A DNA stretch of 64,000 nt from Incurvaria masculella (taxonomy: Eukaryota > Arthropoda > Insecta > Lepidoptera > Incurvariidae). Made by a program: the position numbers and the translations under genes. The stretch spans positions 8,140,501-8,204,500 of the forward strand of contig OX335641.1 of NCBI GenBank assembly GCA_946894095.1, in the 5' to 3' direction. The notes under the pieces are model-generated. The model had not been told where the DNA came from. It saw only the letters and a program-made list of their open reading frames with translations, and made no database searches. The number at the start of each line of letters is the position of its first letter. Within the stretch, counting starts at the first letter, position 1. Of the stretch, positions 43,232 to 54,850 are shown in pieces.

Positions 43232-44104
43232 TTGTATGTCATGTGTGAACGTATGCCAACTGAGTAATTCGTTCGAATTTGGCCACATCAACGAATTAAC
43301 TAAACTCTCAACTTCAACTTTTGCCATCCAATAATCTTAACTTTTAAGTGATTTTTTTTCTATTAATCACAATTATTTCGAAACATTGTTTAAAATTTAA
43401 ACAAATTGTAAAAATGTTATTTATTTGGCTTTATCCATTAAGCTTAACGCTGCTTTGTCGGTGATAAAGTATGGAGCTAATTTATTCATTTACAAGAGTT
43501 TTAGTCCAGGACTTTGGACTAATTATGCTCTTGACGTGGTCTGGGGGTGCGCGAGGCAGGTTTATTAGGACCCTTTGTAGCTATAAAAATAATATGTATT
43601 GTTAGTTATGGTTTTCAAGATAATAATAAAAATATCAATTTTTCAATCATTTAATTTATTTAAATCTGGTGTTGAGAAATCATTTTTTTACAGTCATACT
43701 ACACTATATCTCATCACAAACTGATATTGACATATATATTAATACGTACCTTTACATTTCATTTCAAACAGATAAGATATTTTTTCCCCTCATTAATGGA
43801 CAAACAAGATGGTTGGTAAAAGTTACTAAAACCTCTAACCCAACCTAACCTAAATGTAATAATATAAAGGAAGGCTACATGGTTCCTGAAAACATGTTAC
43901 TTGGTGGGGATAGTATTCGCAAATAAAATGATATTTGTCATGAACTTTTGCATGCCGCATGGACTGTAAATTTTAGTCAATTAATGTTAATTTAGTGTTT
44001 TATCTATGTTTTTGTTAACAAAATTGACAAACACATGATACATGAAAATAAAATAACCTGAGGAAAGTCAGATACAGCAGAAGATATACACATTTACAAC
44101 ATTG
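43232..44104. other. Gene-free stretch downstream of the gustatory receptor
   Basis: AT-rich; 43837 has two telomere-type units. The 3' UTR of the receptor gene should start on this side, but I could not place its polyadenylation site. Confidence 0.3.
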
Positions 44105-44244
44105 CTAGGCCACCAGGCGGAGGAACGTCTAGCTCTTCTCGTTCCTCCACGCCAGCAAATGTATAATTCACAGCGAGACATTTGTATAAATTAACCATTA
44201 GGAAAATTGAATACAGTAGAACACACACAGCAATATTGTTAGAT
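44105..44244 (-). pseudogene. Decayed tandem copy of the receptor's last-exon start
   Basis: Reversed, it reads ACATTTGCTGGCGTGGAGGA then ACGAGAAGAGCTAGACGTTC, matching the intron 3 acceptor and first codons of exon 4 at 44390-44440. The acceptor AG is changed to TG (TTTGCTG against TTTGCAG) and three bases are lost. The offset is about 273 bp and the copied unit extends into intron sequence (CAATATTGTTAG against CAACATTGCTAGG). Confidence 0.8.
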
Positions 44245-44426
44245 TCACGCCAGAGTGGAGAGCTGCTTGGTGAGCTGCATGGCGATCACGATGGAAGTGA
44301 GGATCGCCGTGACGTAGCGCAGGGCGAAGGCGAGCTCCACGCGAATCATGCCGCACGCGACGTAGCTCACCGGCCGTGACTCCACCAGTAGGAGGAACGT
44401 CTTCAGCTCTTCTCGTTCCTTTATGC
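44245..44426 (-). CDS. Gustatory receptor exon 4 (last coding exon)
   Basis: Acceptor TACATTTGCAG, then two bases completing a Gly codon with exon 3, then IKEREELKTFLLLVESRPVS, YVACGMIRVELAFALRY and the signature TSIVIAMQL; TGA at 44245-44247. The exon is GC-rich compared with its flanks. The AxGxFxVxL-type segment before the last helix is typical of GRs. Confidence 0.88.
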
Positions 44427-47400
44427 CTGCAAATGTACAATTTACTGTGGGACATATAAATAAAATACCTACTAAGAAAGTCGGATGCTGCACACCATAC
44501 ACTGCAACATTGCTAGGTTTGTGTCAAGGTGGACCTACAGTCTTTGCTATGATCAGCAACGGACACAATACTCCTCCAGTCACTGGGTTTGTATAAGATA
44601 GATACTGTACTGTGGCAAGAGCTCCATAGGACAAACAAAGCGAAGCATACAGACAAGGGTCTCGGAACACATTTATTTATTTATTTATACTCATGACAAA
44701 TACATTTCACATAACAGAAAACCAGGGCGAATGTAGCATACTTAATTACAATTTAGAAAAAATAATAAATCAAACCTTTAATTCACTATGGATGAGTTAA
44801 CTTTCAAATAGCCTTCCAAAAATGTCGTGCACACTGTCTCAAACGTACTACTCAGATTAACAAACACATCATCACATTCAGGTGTTGACAGATGCATAGC
44901 ATTGAACAGCCTCAGGAAGAGACATATGGGCGACCAGTAGTGAGAGCGGGTGCGCGTCACGATCTCGGCCACGGAGGAGGGAGGTAGAGAGGAGATGGTC
45001 TAAGCAAACTGGGTCTGTGTCCACGAAGTGGGTCTCTACGTCACAGCTCACGTGACAAGAAGGCGTGGCTTAGCGTCATTCGCGACATGGCGCTGGCGGT
45101 GTTAGGTTGTAGGACACTCGATTTCTTACACGATGAGATTTTGTGTAAAATGTTGCAAACATTACACAGGAAAAATAATCTAAAGTCTGTACGTGTAATT
45201 GAGTTTCAATTGTCAGTAAAACACCTCACATTTTATAATTTGAGGCAATATTCGAACATTGTATCGATGGTTCGCTCTTGCTATTTGCCGATAGATGGCG
45301 CGAAATCATTTTCTTTTTACGGTAAGAAATGTCGATCTCATGATGCAAATGTTTATGACATATTTAAATTAAAATTATTGATTCCCCGCGAAGGAATAGA
45401 TTTAAATTTCTAAGGTTTTTTTATTGAAAAAACTAACAGTAAAATGTTAAAGGCGCCATCTAGTTGTAGTCTTGTAAACACTAAGAATAGCTCTGAGAAT
45501 AGCTGCTACCAGAATACCGGTTCTTCCGGTAGATGGATTTAGCAAAAATGGGCGGTGCATGACCCCACCATGAAGTGTTTTTCCCCCCGCTGCCCCGCGC
45601 AGTCACGCTGCGTTCCCTAGTAATATGAGCTAAAATATCTCCTCTCTACTTCCATCCTCCGTGATCTCGGCAAACAAGCGTGCGTTCCGCCGTCGGGCGT
45701 AACCATCAGGCACGTTCAGTGCTAGTATCAGCTGTAGTAAAGCTTGCGAATCAACTTTCCCGATCAGAATTTTGAAACCAAACAGCATTAATGCCCGGGA
45801 TCTCAAGTGAGTTGAAGCCCAGCATCCCGAGTAAAAATGCTCTTGGGTACAATTAAGGGTAATACCCCTGAGTATGTAAACATCTCAGGAACCTTTTTTA
45901 AATTTTCTCCAGCATGAGAATATAGTGATCCTCATGTGGAGACCAGACAATTGCCACCACGTCTAGCTTAGGTCTGACAAGCGTTTTAAACAATCAAGAC
46001 TGTGAAAAACAACGAGCGGCATACGTCTGCAATATATAAACACGTTTTTGACAGTGGAATTCACTAGATTATAAAATTAGCGATTGAAACATGCTATATG
46101 CCCCGTCTGGTCTGTGCATCAATTGAAATCGCAAGTCATGTTAACTATAGCCAGGATGACAGTATGAAGCTCTCATCGGCTTTGACTACGCTACTAGCAC
46201 ATCGTTAAAGACAAGATACATGAACACCAGCCGTGGAAACTGACATCGTTAGTTATGTGTGTACGCACCAGTATTCGTCTAAGGTGCACCAATATATTGG
46301 ACTACCGGCATATCGCAGCCTACCCACCGATGATATAGGATCATCGCAGCCGACGGCCGTCAGTAAATTTTTGACAGGCCGTCCTCTTGAACGTTGTTCC
46401 AGGACAGCCACCATCCTGAAGAAGCCCGCGGCCTTGGATGAATTATAACACTCGCAGCGCAGCGGGCGAAATACGACGGCGAAATCCGATTTTCCACACC
46501 GGACAAGCAACGGCCATGATATTATCTAATCATCAATTTTGTTGCTATTCAAATATAATGGCAGAATCTCGTCCCATGAGTTATAGGTCAGCTTTTTTAA
46601 AGGAACACTTAACAGATTAACGCATTCAAGTGAAGCTGCAAACGAGACAACACGAGCACGAATGAATATTTCATATGAATATGAAAATAACTACTTCGAT
46701 TTTATCATTCAAAATGTTGCTTTAATATTAGTTTGAGTCTTCATTGGATTAGGAGTCCAAACATTCCATATCTTCGTTGTCAGCGATTACTTTCTGATCG
46801 GTGTGATAACTGCTGTTCGCAATATCTTTCGCTGGAGTGATACATTTCATATACCATAATCTGTTTAGATTTAAATTTAAATTAGTTCGATATACGGCGG
46901 CAAGATTTATTTAAGAATCCTCTAACTATTCAAACATGTTTTTGGTTTCTGCGCAGCCGCTTGCGATATTGAGGGGACTGAACTAGGTCGCTCCCGCCAA
47001 TTTTAGCGCAATCACTAGTATTTTTTATCTTGGCCTTTAATCCAACCCATGAAGGAAATATGTGTAGTAAATATTACAATAAGCATTATTAATTACCCAA
47101 TTTGTGATTGAGAAGCCGCCTGGCTAGCAATGCTTTGATTTTGTTCGTCTCATTGGTGCTGATATGGGTCAAAATGCACGGAATAAGCATAATCACTGTA
47201 GTATACATATTAATAGGGATCGTCTGCAAAGCAATCAAATCCTGGGTCTGAAAACAATGAGAGTTAAAAATGTCAATGCACTGAGTGTATAGTTTGTTCT
47301 ATTTATTAAATATCCATCCGATTACTTTAATATTTCTACAGTTTTTAAAATAATAACCACCCCAAATTGGATATGATTGAAAGAAGAATCTAAATTTAAT

Positions 47401-49913
47401 GTTCTGAAATGGTATATTGAGCTTTATTAAAAGTAAAAGATTCATGTAATCTCGATGATACTAACATAAGTCAAACTCTTTGCTAAATAGATAGCGCCAT
47501 TATAGATCAGGCAGACATTGCGTGGAAACTGGAACATTATAGACGTGAAAATCTGAAAATTAATCAAATATAATTATGTAAGCAAAATATGTAATCAACT
47601 ACGCACAAACCCCATTTTGTTACGCTAACATCCGTCCATTCGAAACAGAAGCATTATCTGTGTCATGTTTAAGGTGGCTTTCGATTTTCAGTCACAGCCA
47701 AAAACTCAACTTCTCATCGAATAATCTACTGAAAATCTATTATTTATGTTCAAAGCTTAGATTTGCATAAGCATCAATTCTGAGGCTTCTACTAAAAATG
47801 ATCAAGTTATGCATTGTGACTTGGAGGATTTTTAAGCTTCTAGCATCTTTCATAGATTCAGGCTTTGTAATACTTGAAATGTCGAGTTACTGTGATTAAG
47901 TGTAATTTTTAGGCGATTACTTCATTATTTATCTTTTATTTTTTATGTGACTGGACTTGGATGGCTAATAACGCACCTAGTGTCATGATATTAGCCACCA
48001 ACACATCTCATGGGAACTATGCTATGCTAAGACCTTCCTGTAATTGCACAATTATGTGTGTGAACCGGATGGAAAACATGGACAATATTCATTGCCGCTT
48101 AGACCATCGTTCATTGAATGCGAATAAAGGAATCACGATCGACGAATCCCTTTGTCGGCTATTACGACATGCAAGGTCAATCAATAACGCTTATAGAATC
48201 AGACATCTGGGGTCTATAAGTCTTCCTGTATGTCCGTCCATAAGTTGAGAAGCGCTAACAGCTCACTTAGCCTCATGCAAAAGTACTCGAGGGGTTAGTA
48301 GGGTTTTCAATATGAGAGAAGTCGGGAAAAACGAAGTCGGACTTTAACGCTGGCGGAGCCGAGGGTGAAATTAAATCAAGCACAAATGTCAAAGTGAAGT
48401 GTTTCCATATCCTATTTTGCTTCTAGTGCAAGCGTTAGCTTCGTAATAATATGTGTGTTATATACAAAGTGCATTGAGTTAAACAATGTCCCATATTTTC
48501 TTCCAATCACTTAACTGTTACACCCTTGTGGAACTAATTTTCCGAGGGTAAGCCTTTTTACCGAACTACCTTCATTCGCGCCGAGCGAATGAAAAACTGT
48601 GGGTCGCCAGAGACTCGTGGCAAATGTCGATGCCGGCGGACGTTCTGCTGGCTTCGCACATCTTCAACAGCTCCAAGATCCATGGCAACGATCGTATCCT
48701 GCCGTGGATCTAACCCGCGTAGCGTCCACGTAACACAAAAAGTGAACGACCTTAAGTGCTGTGCACGGAACCCTGGTGGAGACGGAACCCGGGGATTCAG
48801 GAGGGCTGCAGACCACACTACGCCAATGGTGAGTCCTCTCCTATCCTGCCTATAGTCCGTTCAAGTCAGGGTTAAATTGGTCAAATAATTATTCTTTACA
48901 GTCCACTACTCGAATTTGGGTAGCGACCCATTTGCGACTGTCGCCCCAGACCTTACACAAAGCTTGTAGTGTATTTTTTGAAAAAAAAAGGGTAATTTTT
49001 GATCTTGCTAAAAAAAGAATATTAAAATGCAATTCTAGAGCAAACAAAATCGAAAATGGTTTGTAAACGAATATTTGCGCTTTTGAATTCTTACCGGAAT
49101 ACTGGATATTTCGTTCACTAACATTGAGCTTTCAATGATTCGTAAATACATGATCTGCATTATTTTCATACTGTTCCCGATATTTGATTTCAATATCGGT
49201 AAGCATCGATCCGTTAAAAAGATTTTTTGGAAAAATTGTTGAATTGGATTTTGTGAGAAATCGTTGGACAATCCAAGCAGTTTTAATTGCTCTAAGTTTA
49301 CACGTACTATTTTAATCCGCAATGCTACTATATGAAATAATATACCATTAAACATTATTTCTGACATCATTAAAAACTTAGAAGTTCGTGTTAGTATTGG
49401 TACTATTTTATTAATATTATATTTAAAATTAAATCTAATAATATAAAGATCATAGGTTGTGACACTTAAGGTTAATACCACTAATATATTAATTTGTCTC
49501 CTTAATATCCGATACATTTGTTCTGATGATTTTAAATTTAAGTGTGAATCGAACTGAAATATTTTTCTAAAAAATTTTTTTGTTTTCCCTTTTAAACAAT
49601 AAAGTACTAAAACATTTATTAAAAGATGTTGTACGAGGTAAGAAATTAGGCGTGATTTGTTAAAAACGTTATTTGAAATGGACCCATCATTGAGAACCAA
49701 CACTATCATAATTATTAAAGAGATGATTATACTAATATTGAATATAACAGCAAAACGTTTAATTAAACACTGTTTAGAATAGTTAAATCTATTCGCGCCT
49801 AAGATGGCTTGCATCAAAAACAATAATACAAATGAGTTATTCAATTGTATGCCTTTAAAAAAAAATTGTTTTTTATTGAATGCGTGAACTGAATTGACTT
49901 TACGAGCCGCCAT
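44245..49913 (-). CDS. Gustatory receptor gene (insect 7tm_7 family), four coding exons, 412 residues
   Basis: Exons on the minus strand: 49913-49095, 47552-47466, 47247-47097 and 44426-44245. They total 1239 bp, 412 codons plus TGA, with no stop inside. Insect GRs are seven-helix membrane proteins with an intracellular N-terminus that act as ligand-gated cation channels on taste neurons. Hydrophobic helices sit near residues 25-40, 60-85, 90-115, 145-170 and 185-215 (exon 1), with others in exons 2, 3 and 4. The C-terminus has TSIVIAMQL, which fits the TYhhhhhQF signature of the family with Y to S and F to L. Length fits the family. The start ATG (49911-49913) is in a good context (AAACATGG); the frame upstream opens only with TTG. 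The ligand and orthologue are unknown. Introns are 1542, 218 and 2670 bp. Confidence 0.85.
44660..46010 (-). pseudogene. Jockey/CR1-like LINE 3' fragment inside receptor intron 3
   Basis: Reversed, the text runs LFKTLVRPKLDVVAIVWSPH, LMLEKI, KRFLRCLHTQGYYP, then after a frame change LNVPDGYARRRNARLFAEI, VTRTRSHYWSPICLFLRLFN and PECDDVFVNLSSTFETVC. This is the thumb and tail of a Jockey-type ORF2 (family form LVRSxLEYxSxVWSPHxxxYIxxLEKIQKRFLR ... YxRxRRH ... RSPIxRxLRLxNAL). A TAAATAAATAAATAAATG tail ends it near 44670. It is broken by two or more stops and a frameshift, and by the 694-bp insertion at 44970. Confidence 0.75.
44962..45671. mobile_element. Inverted-repeat element of 694 bp (44970-45663) with 8-bp target duplication, hAT-like
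   Basis: Target duplication ATCTCGGC at 44962-44969 and 45664-45671. The ends are inverted over 27 bp with two mismatches and begin CACGGAGGA. With one duplication copy removed, the LINE frame around it is continuous, which confirms the limits. An 8-bp duplication suggests hAT (Merlin-type also possible). The 108-codon frame inside at 45087-45413 has no transposase motif. Confidence 0.85.
46020..47090. other. Receptor intron 3, remaining part
   Basis: 46233-46510 is GC-richer with overlapping short frames on both strands but no motif. Nothing else recognised. Confidence 0.35.
47097..47247 (-). CDS. Gustatory receptor exon 3 (50 codons plus one base)
   Basis: Acceptor CATTGTTTTCAG, then TQDLIALQTIPINMYTTVIM, LIPCILTHIS and the charged segment TNETNKIKALLARRLLNHKL, with donor GTAATT after TTGG (phase 1). 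The helix followed by a charged loop is the usual arrangement before the last GR exon. Confidence 0.85.
47466..47552 (-). CDS. Gustatory receptor exon 2 (29 codons)
   Basis: Acceptor TTAATTTTCAG, then IFTSIMFQFPRN and VCLIYNGAIYLAKSLTY, then a donor GTTAGT. Phase 0 on both sides. It supplies a sixth helix. The weakest of the four exons, because it is short and its donor is not the commonest form. Confidence 0.68.
47935..48185 (-). mobile_element. 5S-headed SINE, body and tail, inside receptor intron 1
   Basis: TTTTATGTGACTGGACTTGG, GGATGGCTAATAACGCACCT, GGATGGAAAACATGGACAAT and GCCGCTTAGACCATCGTTCA follow the family order. Then TCCCTTTGTCGGCTATTACG replaces the head side. Confidence 0.8.
48540..48990. 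other. GC-rich segment of unknown nature in receptor intron 1
   Basis: Open for about 87 codons on both strands (48558-48818 minus; 48589-48855 plus) and richer in G and C than its flanks. I recognise no domain. Likely part of an old transposon; a retained exon of another gene cannot be excluded. Confidence 0.3.
49095..49913 (-). CDS. Gustatory receptor exon 1 (273 codons)
   Basis: MAARKVNSVHAFNKKQFF opens the protein. Five hydrophobic segments are seen, with a loop rich in Lys and Arg (KGKTKKFFRKIF). It ends NEISSIP at a GTAAGA donor (GT at 49094-49093), phase 0. An ACAG upstream (near 49940) could be an acceptor for a 5' non-coding exon. Confidence 0.88.
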
Positions 49914-49979
49914 GTTTAGAATGTCTACACGAAACGGAGGTAACTGTAAAAATACTTTGAATAAAGCTCGTTGCTTCAA

Positions 49980-52900
49980 GCACTTATTTCTTATTGAAGG
50001 AATCCGGAAATCATGGAATGATTGATCAATATTTTTATGTATCTATTAATTAATCTAACACAAATATACATTAGGATGGTTCAGATAATTAAAATAAGCG
50101 AATGTTGTGTCGAGTAATTTACTTAAATTGGATTCACAGGGTGAAACAGTGAACCAAAAATATCTAGGATTTAATCGTAGAGAAAATATTAATGTTTTTC
50201 TTGTTGCTAAGTATATATTTTTTTGTTAGGCGTAGGTGCAAAAATTATCATACTATTTTATGAAGCTTAGAAAAAAATATTAATATACTAATTTAAAAAA
50301 ATGCAATGCAAATTTTTGCAAGATCTCATTGAATACAGTTATTTTTAGGATATCTTGGAAAAAAAAACGTTTTTCTGAATTAATGCAAGCTTGAACACTT
50401 TTTAAAGCTTCAACTAACGGTCTATTTAGTCAGCACCACTGGACGCTGTTGTTGGAGTCAGTACGATACTATTAATCTATTTTGAACGAAATTTGAATTT
50501 GACAGAATATATTATTGATATTTATCGCGTGCATATGGATGGAAATAATACGTCATATTAATATAGAATGGAACATAATAATTGCATGTTTGATGGTGCA
50601 AGGTGTGATGGTGTTACGTTCGCCTAAAGCGAAAGATGTGTAAAGGTGTACCATGAACTCGCATGACATGTTCTGTCGTCCCGAGAGATTAACAGCCGTG
50701 CGGTTCGCTCGTCGTAGAGTTTGCTTTGCTATTTTCATAGATCTCCGCGGGGCGAGGGAACTCTCGCCATGTCACGGATAGTGTAGGAAAGGCTAAAGCG
50801 CACTATCCCCATGTTACGGGTAGTCTAGGAAAGGCTAACGCTATGCTACGGATAATGTAGAAAAGGCTGAGGCGAGTTCTCGCTTCGCAGAGGATGGCGT
50901 GGCAGCCACGTAGGTGCACGCGAACCGGCCACGCGTTATCTCAGCGGAATTAATTGAACCATAACTCTTCCTTCACTTGTTTTGCAGAAGAAAACCCTGA
51001 GAAAGATAGCAGATTTATGAATAAAAATTACTCGGATGTTCTTTGTTCCTGTAATATGAAGTTTTCTTTAATTTTTATTTGGTTTAACTCAATAAAATCT
51101 ATCCATTTCTAACACATACATGTACCCTCGCCATGTACCCGTACAAGGAATCCCTGCCTCACTTTGATCTGCCAAGCTTATGTCCGAAATTAATTGGTCT
51201 CTTTTGTACTGACTGTTGAGTATTACTAAGCGTTCTTTAAAAATATTTCACTGAAAACATATCTGTAAACCTATATTATGTAGTAAAAAAGAAACCAGCT
51301 CTTTCCATTTTCAAATAGGATTCGTTCTAGCGCGACTTCTCGGCAGTCATTTGTCAAAAATTCGGATGTCACTAGTCTGTGCTTCCTGAGTATGATTTAT
51401 TATGTTAAAGTATATTCTAATAAGAATAATGGATAACTCGTGTATTGTCTTTCTTGTTTTTCTGCGAGTTGCCTAGTGTTACGCCAAATTGGATTGCTGA
51501 CTATCTGTCATTAATCTTATTTTGTCGCTCGCTGCAGAATATCGTTAAATATTTTTGTTATATGGGTTCTGAAACATGAAAAATAAATAAATCTCACTAT
51601 ATTGTTCTTTTAGGTGGTCGAAAGCGGGAAAGGTAATTTTTGTGTATTTGAAAGCGACATTCTTGCAACTGACTTAAATATAGATTTTTCTATTCCACAT
51701 CGGTTCTAGCAAATATAATTAAAGCCATTCACATTTTATGATACATGTAACTTTTATATATAAGATGTTTGAAGCGGTGCCTATAAAGATCCCATGAAGA
51801 AAAATAAATAAAAATAACTACAAGTGTGCCAGTTAAAAAGATTGTATGTTATAGAGGAATGTAATTATACATACTGCGGTACGTTCGCCTTTCTTCCGAA
51901 CTTGGCTGCCACTTTGCGGTGTGTCTAGATTTACTACGTAGAGACTGCAATATTTACTAATTACGACATGTTTTATGGTTTTCTTTAACTTTCCACATTC
52001 AAATAGTTAGTTAGTGCTTCTAGTTAGTATGTTTAGATGGATAAATGGTTTTTTCTAGAACAATTCTTATTCGAATGAACTTAAAAATATAAAAGTATAA
52101 TATGTAATAGTTAAATCAATTTAAAACATAAAGAAAATAAATTTCTCCGGAAAGAAATTAAAAAAGTTTCGTAAAAATATCGCCTTCTGTTGTTGGCTAG
52201 CGCTATCAGACTTTTGACCATGCCATTGAAATATAAAATTTTCAGTTTGTCTGTTGACGCTGAACGCTAAAGTTACCCTTTGCATGCTTATAGTAATCTT
52301 AGCATGAAAAACATTAAAGCGCATAATTACCACACAAATGTTGCTGTATGTAAAAAAAAAATTGAATGACATCCGACACTAATTGATTATTAGTTTTAGA
52401 ACGGCGCATAAAACAGTGTTCGATAACTCCACATTAACTTGTTAAGCTCTTCCGTAAGCACTGTCGACATAAAGAGAACAAAGAATAAGTCTCTTTCCCT
52501 CTAAAACCTATCATCAAAACATTTTATTAACTGCCCACATTAAATCTTCATACGAGCTTTATCGTCCAGTTCAATACAAACGACCGGCGATCACGTGATC
52601 CAATGTTGCCACCGCCAAAAAAAGAAAATGGAATAATGGCCAGACAAATGTATTGACTCTTCGTGACTTTTACTTTTTTCGTGGGCAATATTGCCAGTAA
52701 CGATGGCGTATAGAGACCATTAATATTGGAGTAAAACGTACTTAACTGCTGACAATAAATAGAATTTTATCATATACTTCTACGTGCGCCATTATTCTTT
52801 TTTTTTACCCTGGCAATTCTAAGCGGAATAAAAACAATGAATGCTTACATGAAAGCACAAAGCTTCACATGAACATTTACTGGATTCATTTAATACATCT

Positions 52901-54074
52901 ATTAGTTACGAGGAACTATTCTGAGATTTATTTTTGTAGAATGTTAATTTCCAGAATAAAATTAATTGTGTTAACAATGTGTAATTTCGTAATGTGTAAG
53001 CAAGGTAATTTCATGTAAAAAAATACTTTACATGCTATGCTAACTGATTCAAAACCCCCCAAACCGACGTGTTCAGAACATACGAAAACACAAGATATTT
53101 GGACCTATCAATGTTTCTAAAATGTAAAAGTGATGACTATAAATGTTAAATATAAGAATATCTTCTTTAAATATCTTCTAGCTTTATTGGCGCCTTTAGA
53201 TGGCGCCATAAAAGGTTTTTTTTTAATTACAACTGATTCAATAAGCCTGGAAGCTCTGTGTAAACACTTAAGTCACACAAATGCAAGATTTAGTTATGGT
53301 CATAAAGAAATCTAACCAAACAGAAAAGTTATCCGTATGTGAAATTCATTTCTATTGGAGTCTACAATTTGTTCAACGGTCAGACCATTTAAAGTCGCCC
53401 CCGTGTGGAAGGTTGAAGTTTGTGACCCCACTTAAGGCGCAGGTCATAAGTCATCCGAATGTATATTTTTATTGCACTAACGGTACTCTTAACGACTCCC
53501 GATAAACTTATAGCTGCTTTGATAACCCACTCAATGATTTCAGGCGATTGCTTCTGAGGAAAATATTGTTTTACTTAACATAATATTTGAAAGATATATT
53601 TTGTTGTAGAATTTATTTGAGAGGATGTGTACCTATACGACCTCTATGTTACATTTCCTGTAACTGGCGGACCAAATGTTGTGATATTTTTGTTTAGATT
53701 TTCACTGTTGTTAGAAATATTCCCTTAATTTGTGTCACATGTGGAGCGTGAAAGAAGTACGCTTTAATTAGATGAATAAAATGTTATCAGTTTTAGGGCT
53801 GATTTTTCAATGGTATAATAATCAGATAGATAACTATTCAACGGATTCATTTACGCCTCTGCTTATCCATTCGTTATAGCAAGTCCGTGTTTTTATTATT
53901 AAAATTATAGTCAAAAAAATTGTGATAAAAGATATAATTCTCGAGCAATGACTATCCGTCTTTTGACAAATGTAAATTTATACCAGTCCATATCAGTCCG
54001 ATAAGTACTATCTGAGGAAATCGGCCCTTACAGTTTAATGTTAGAGTATTAATAAAGAGAAGGATCGAAAATGC
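49980..54074. other. Gene-free stretch upstream of the receptor
   Basis: About 4 kb of AT-rich DNA. The receptor promoter must lie near its right flank but no TATA box or initiator could be placed with confidence. Apart from 50768-50870, no repeat or coding frame is recognised. Confidence 0.35.
50768..50870. repeat. Small tandem repeat, about 2.5 units of 45 bp
   Basis: ATGTCACGGATAGTGTAGGA, ATGTTACGGGTAGTCTAGGA and ATGCTACGGATAATGTAGAA, each followed by AAGGCTAA or AAGGCTGA. Confidence 0.7.
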
Positions 54075-54125
54075 GTTTGGGCTAATATCATGACAATGCG
54101 TGTGGTACATTTGTTCAGTTACATT
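54075..54125 (+). mobile_element. 5S-headed SINE, tail scrap
   Basis: TTGGGCTAATATCATGACAA, TGCGTGTGGTAC and TTCAGTTACAT match the end of the family. Confidence 0.55.
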
Positions 54126-54639
54126 AATTGAATCGGATTGTTACCTTCATCTGCAATTTTATTTATTAAAAGAACACATGCGTTTTCATCAGCATTAACA
54201 AATTATTTTTCTATAAAATATATCTCTTGTTATAAGGAAAATAACAAAAGGAACGATAGCTTATCTAAAGTTCTGAGGTGGCCTTCGTCGTGGATGATGG
54301 TGTCCCGAAGGTATATCCACCCGCAAGGCAGGTTGCGGAATCGAGCACGGATGAAAAGTACTTACTGATTTCTCACGTAATAACATATTCCAGGACAGGC
54401 TCTTCTGCTTTTTGAGTCTGTTTTTCGGTTGGTATTTTTTACCCGACTACGGCCAGAAAGTAGAGCTATTATTTTACCAGCCTATGAATGGTTACATTAA
54501 TAACAGCAATTTGTTGTTTTTTGTGTTAGTCTTAAGTAACACCACAACTAGTTTTCATGCAAATTATTCTTTAGAACTCATTTAGAATTTCGTTGCCTCC
54601 ATACTCACTGATTGGCGGACTGTTGCAAAAACATCAAGT

Positions 54640-54850
54640 TTATTTCAACTTCCTTTGTGACTTCCGGGCTGAAAGTCGGCGGAAAAGTATTCGACGGCTG
54701 ACAGTTCCATACTCTGGCGGTGCGGCAGGGAAACTTATTTGAGAAACGGTGTGTTCGAAAAAACCTAAAGCGAACCACAAATGGGTGATCTTATTCTTTT
54801 CGGCGAGTGCTCCTGATATAGGTAACATGTAGAGGGATAAGTGATGCAAA
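54640..54850 (-). pseudogene. LINE ORF2 C-terminal scrap
   Basis: Reversed frame reads FRTHRFSNKFPCRTARVWNC and then a Pro/Thr-rich end, the usual Jockey/R1-like ORF2 ending. Same family as 11600-11760 and 26060-26215. Confidence 0.6.

Noticed and set aside
45087..45413. A 108-codon gene
   Set aside because: It lies wholly inside the 694-bp inverted-repeat element and has no recognisable motif.
44778..45790. A host gene exon split by a transposon
   Set aside because: The coding text looked well preserved, but the stretch continues upstream into LVRPKLDVVAIVWSPH and matches a Jockey-type LINE ORF2 ending.
49914..49979. The receptor starting at 49979
   Set aside because: The codon there is TTG; the first ATG in the frame is 49911-49913 and has a good context.
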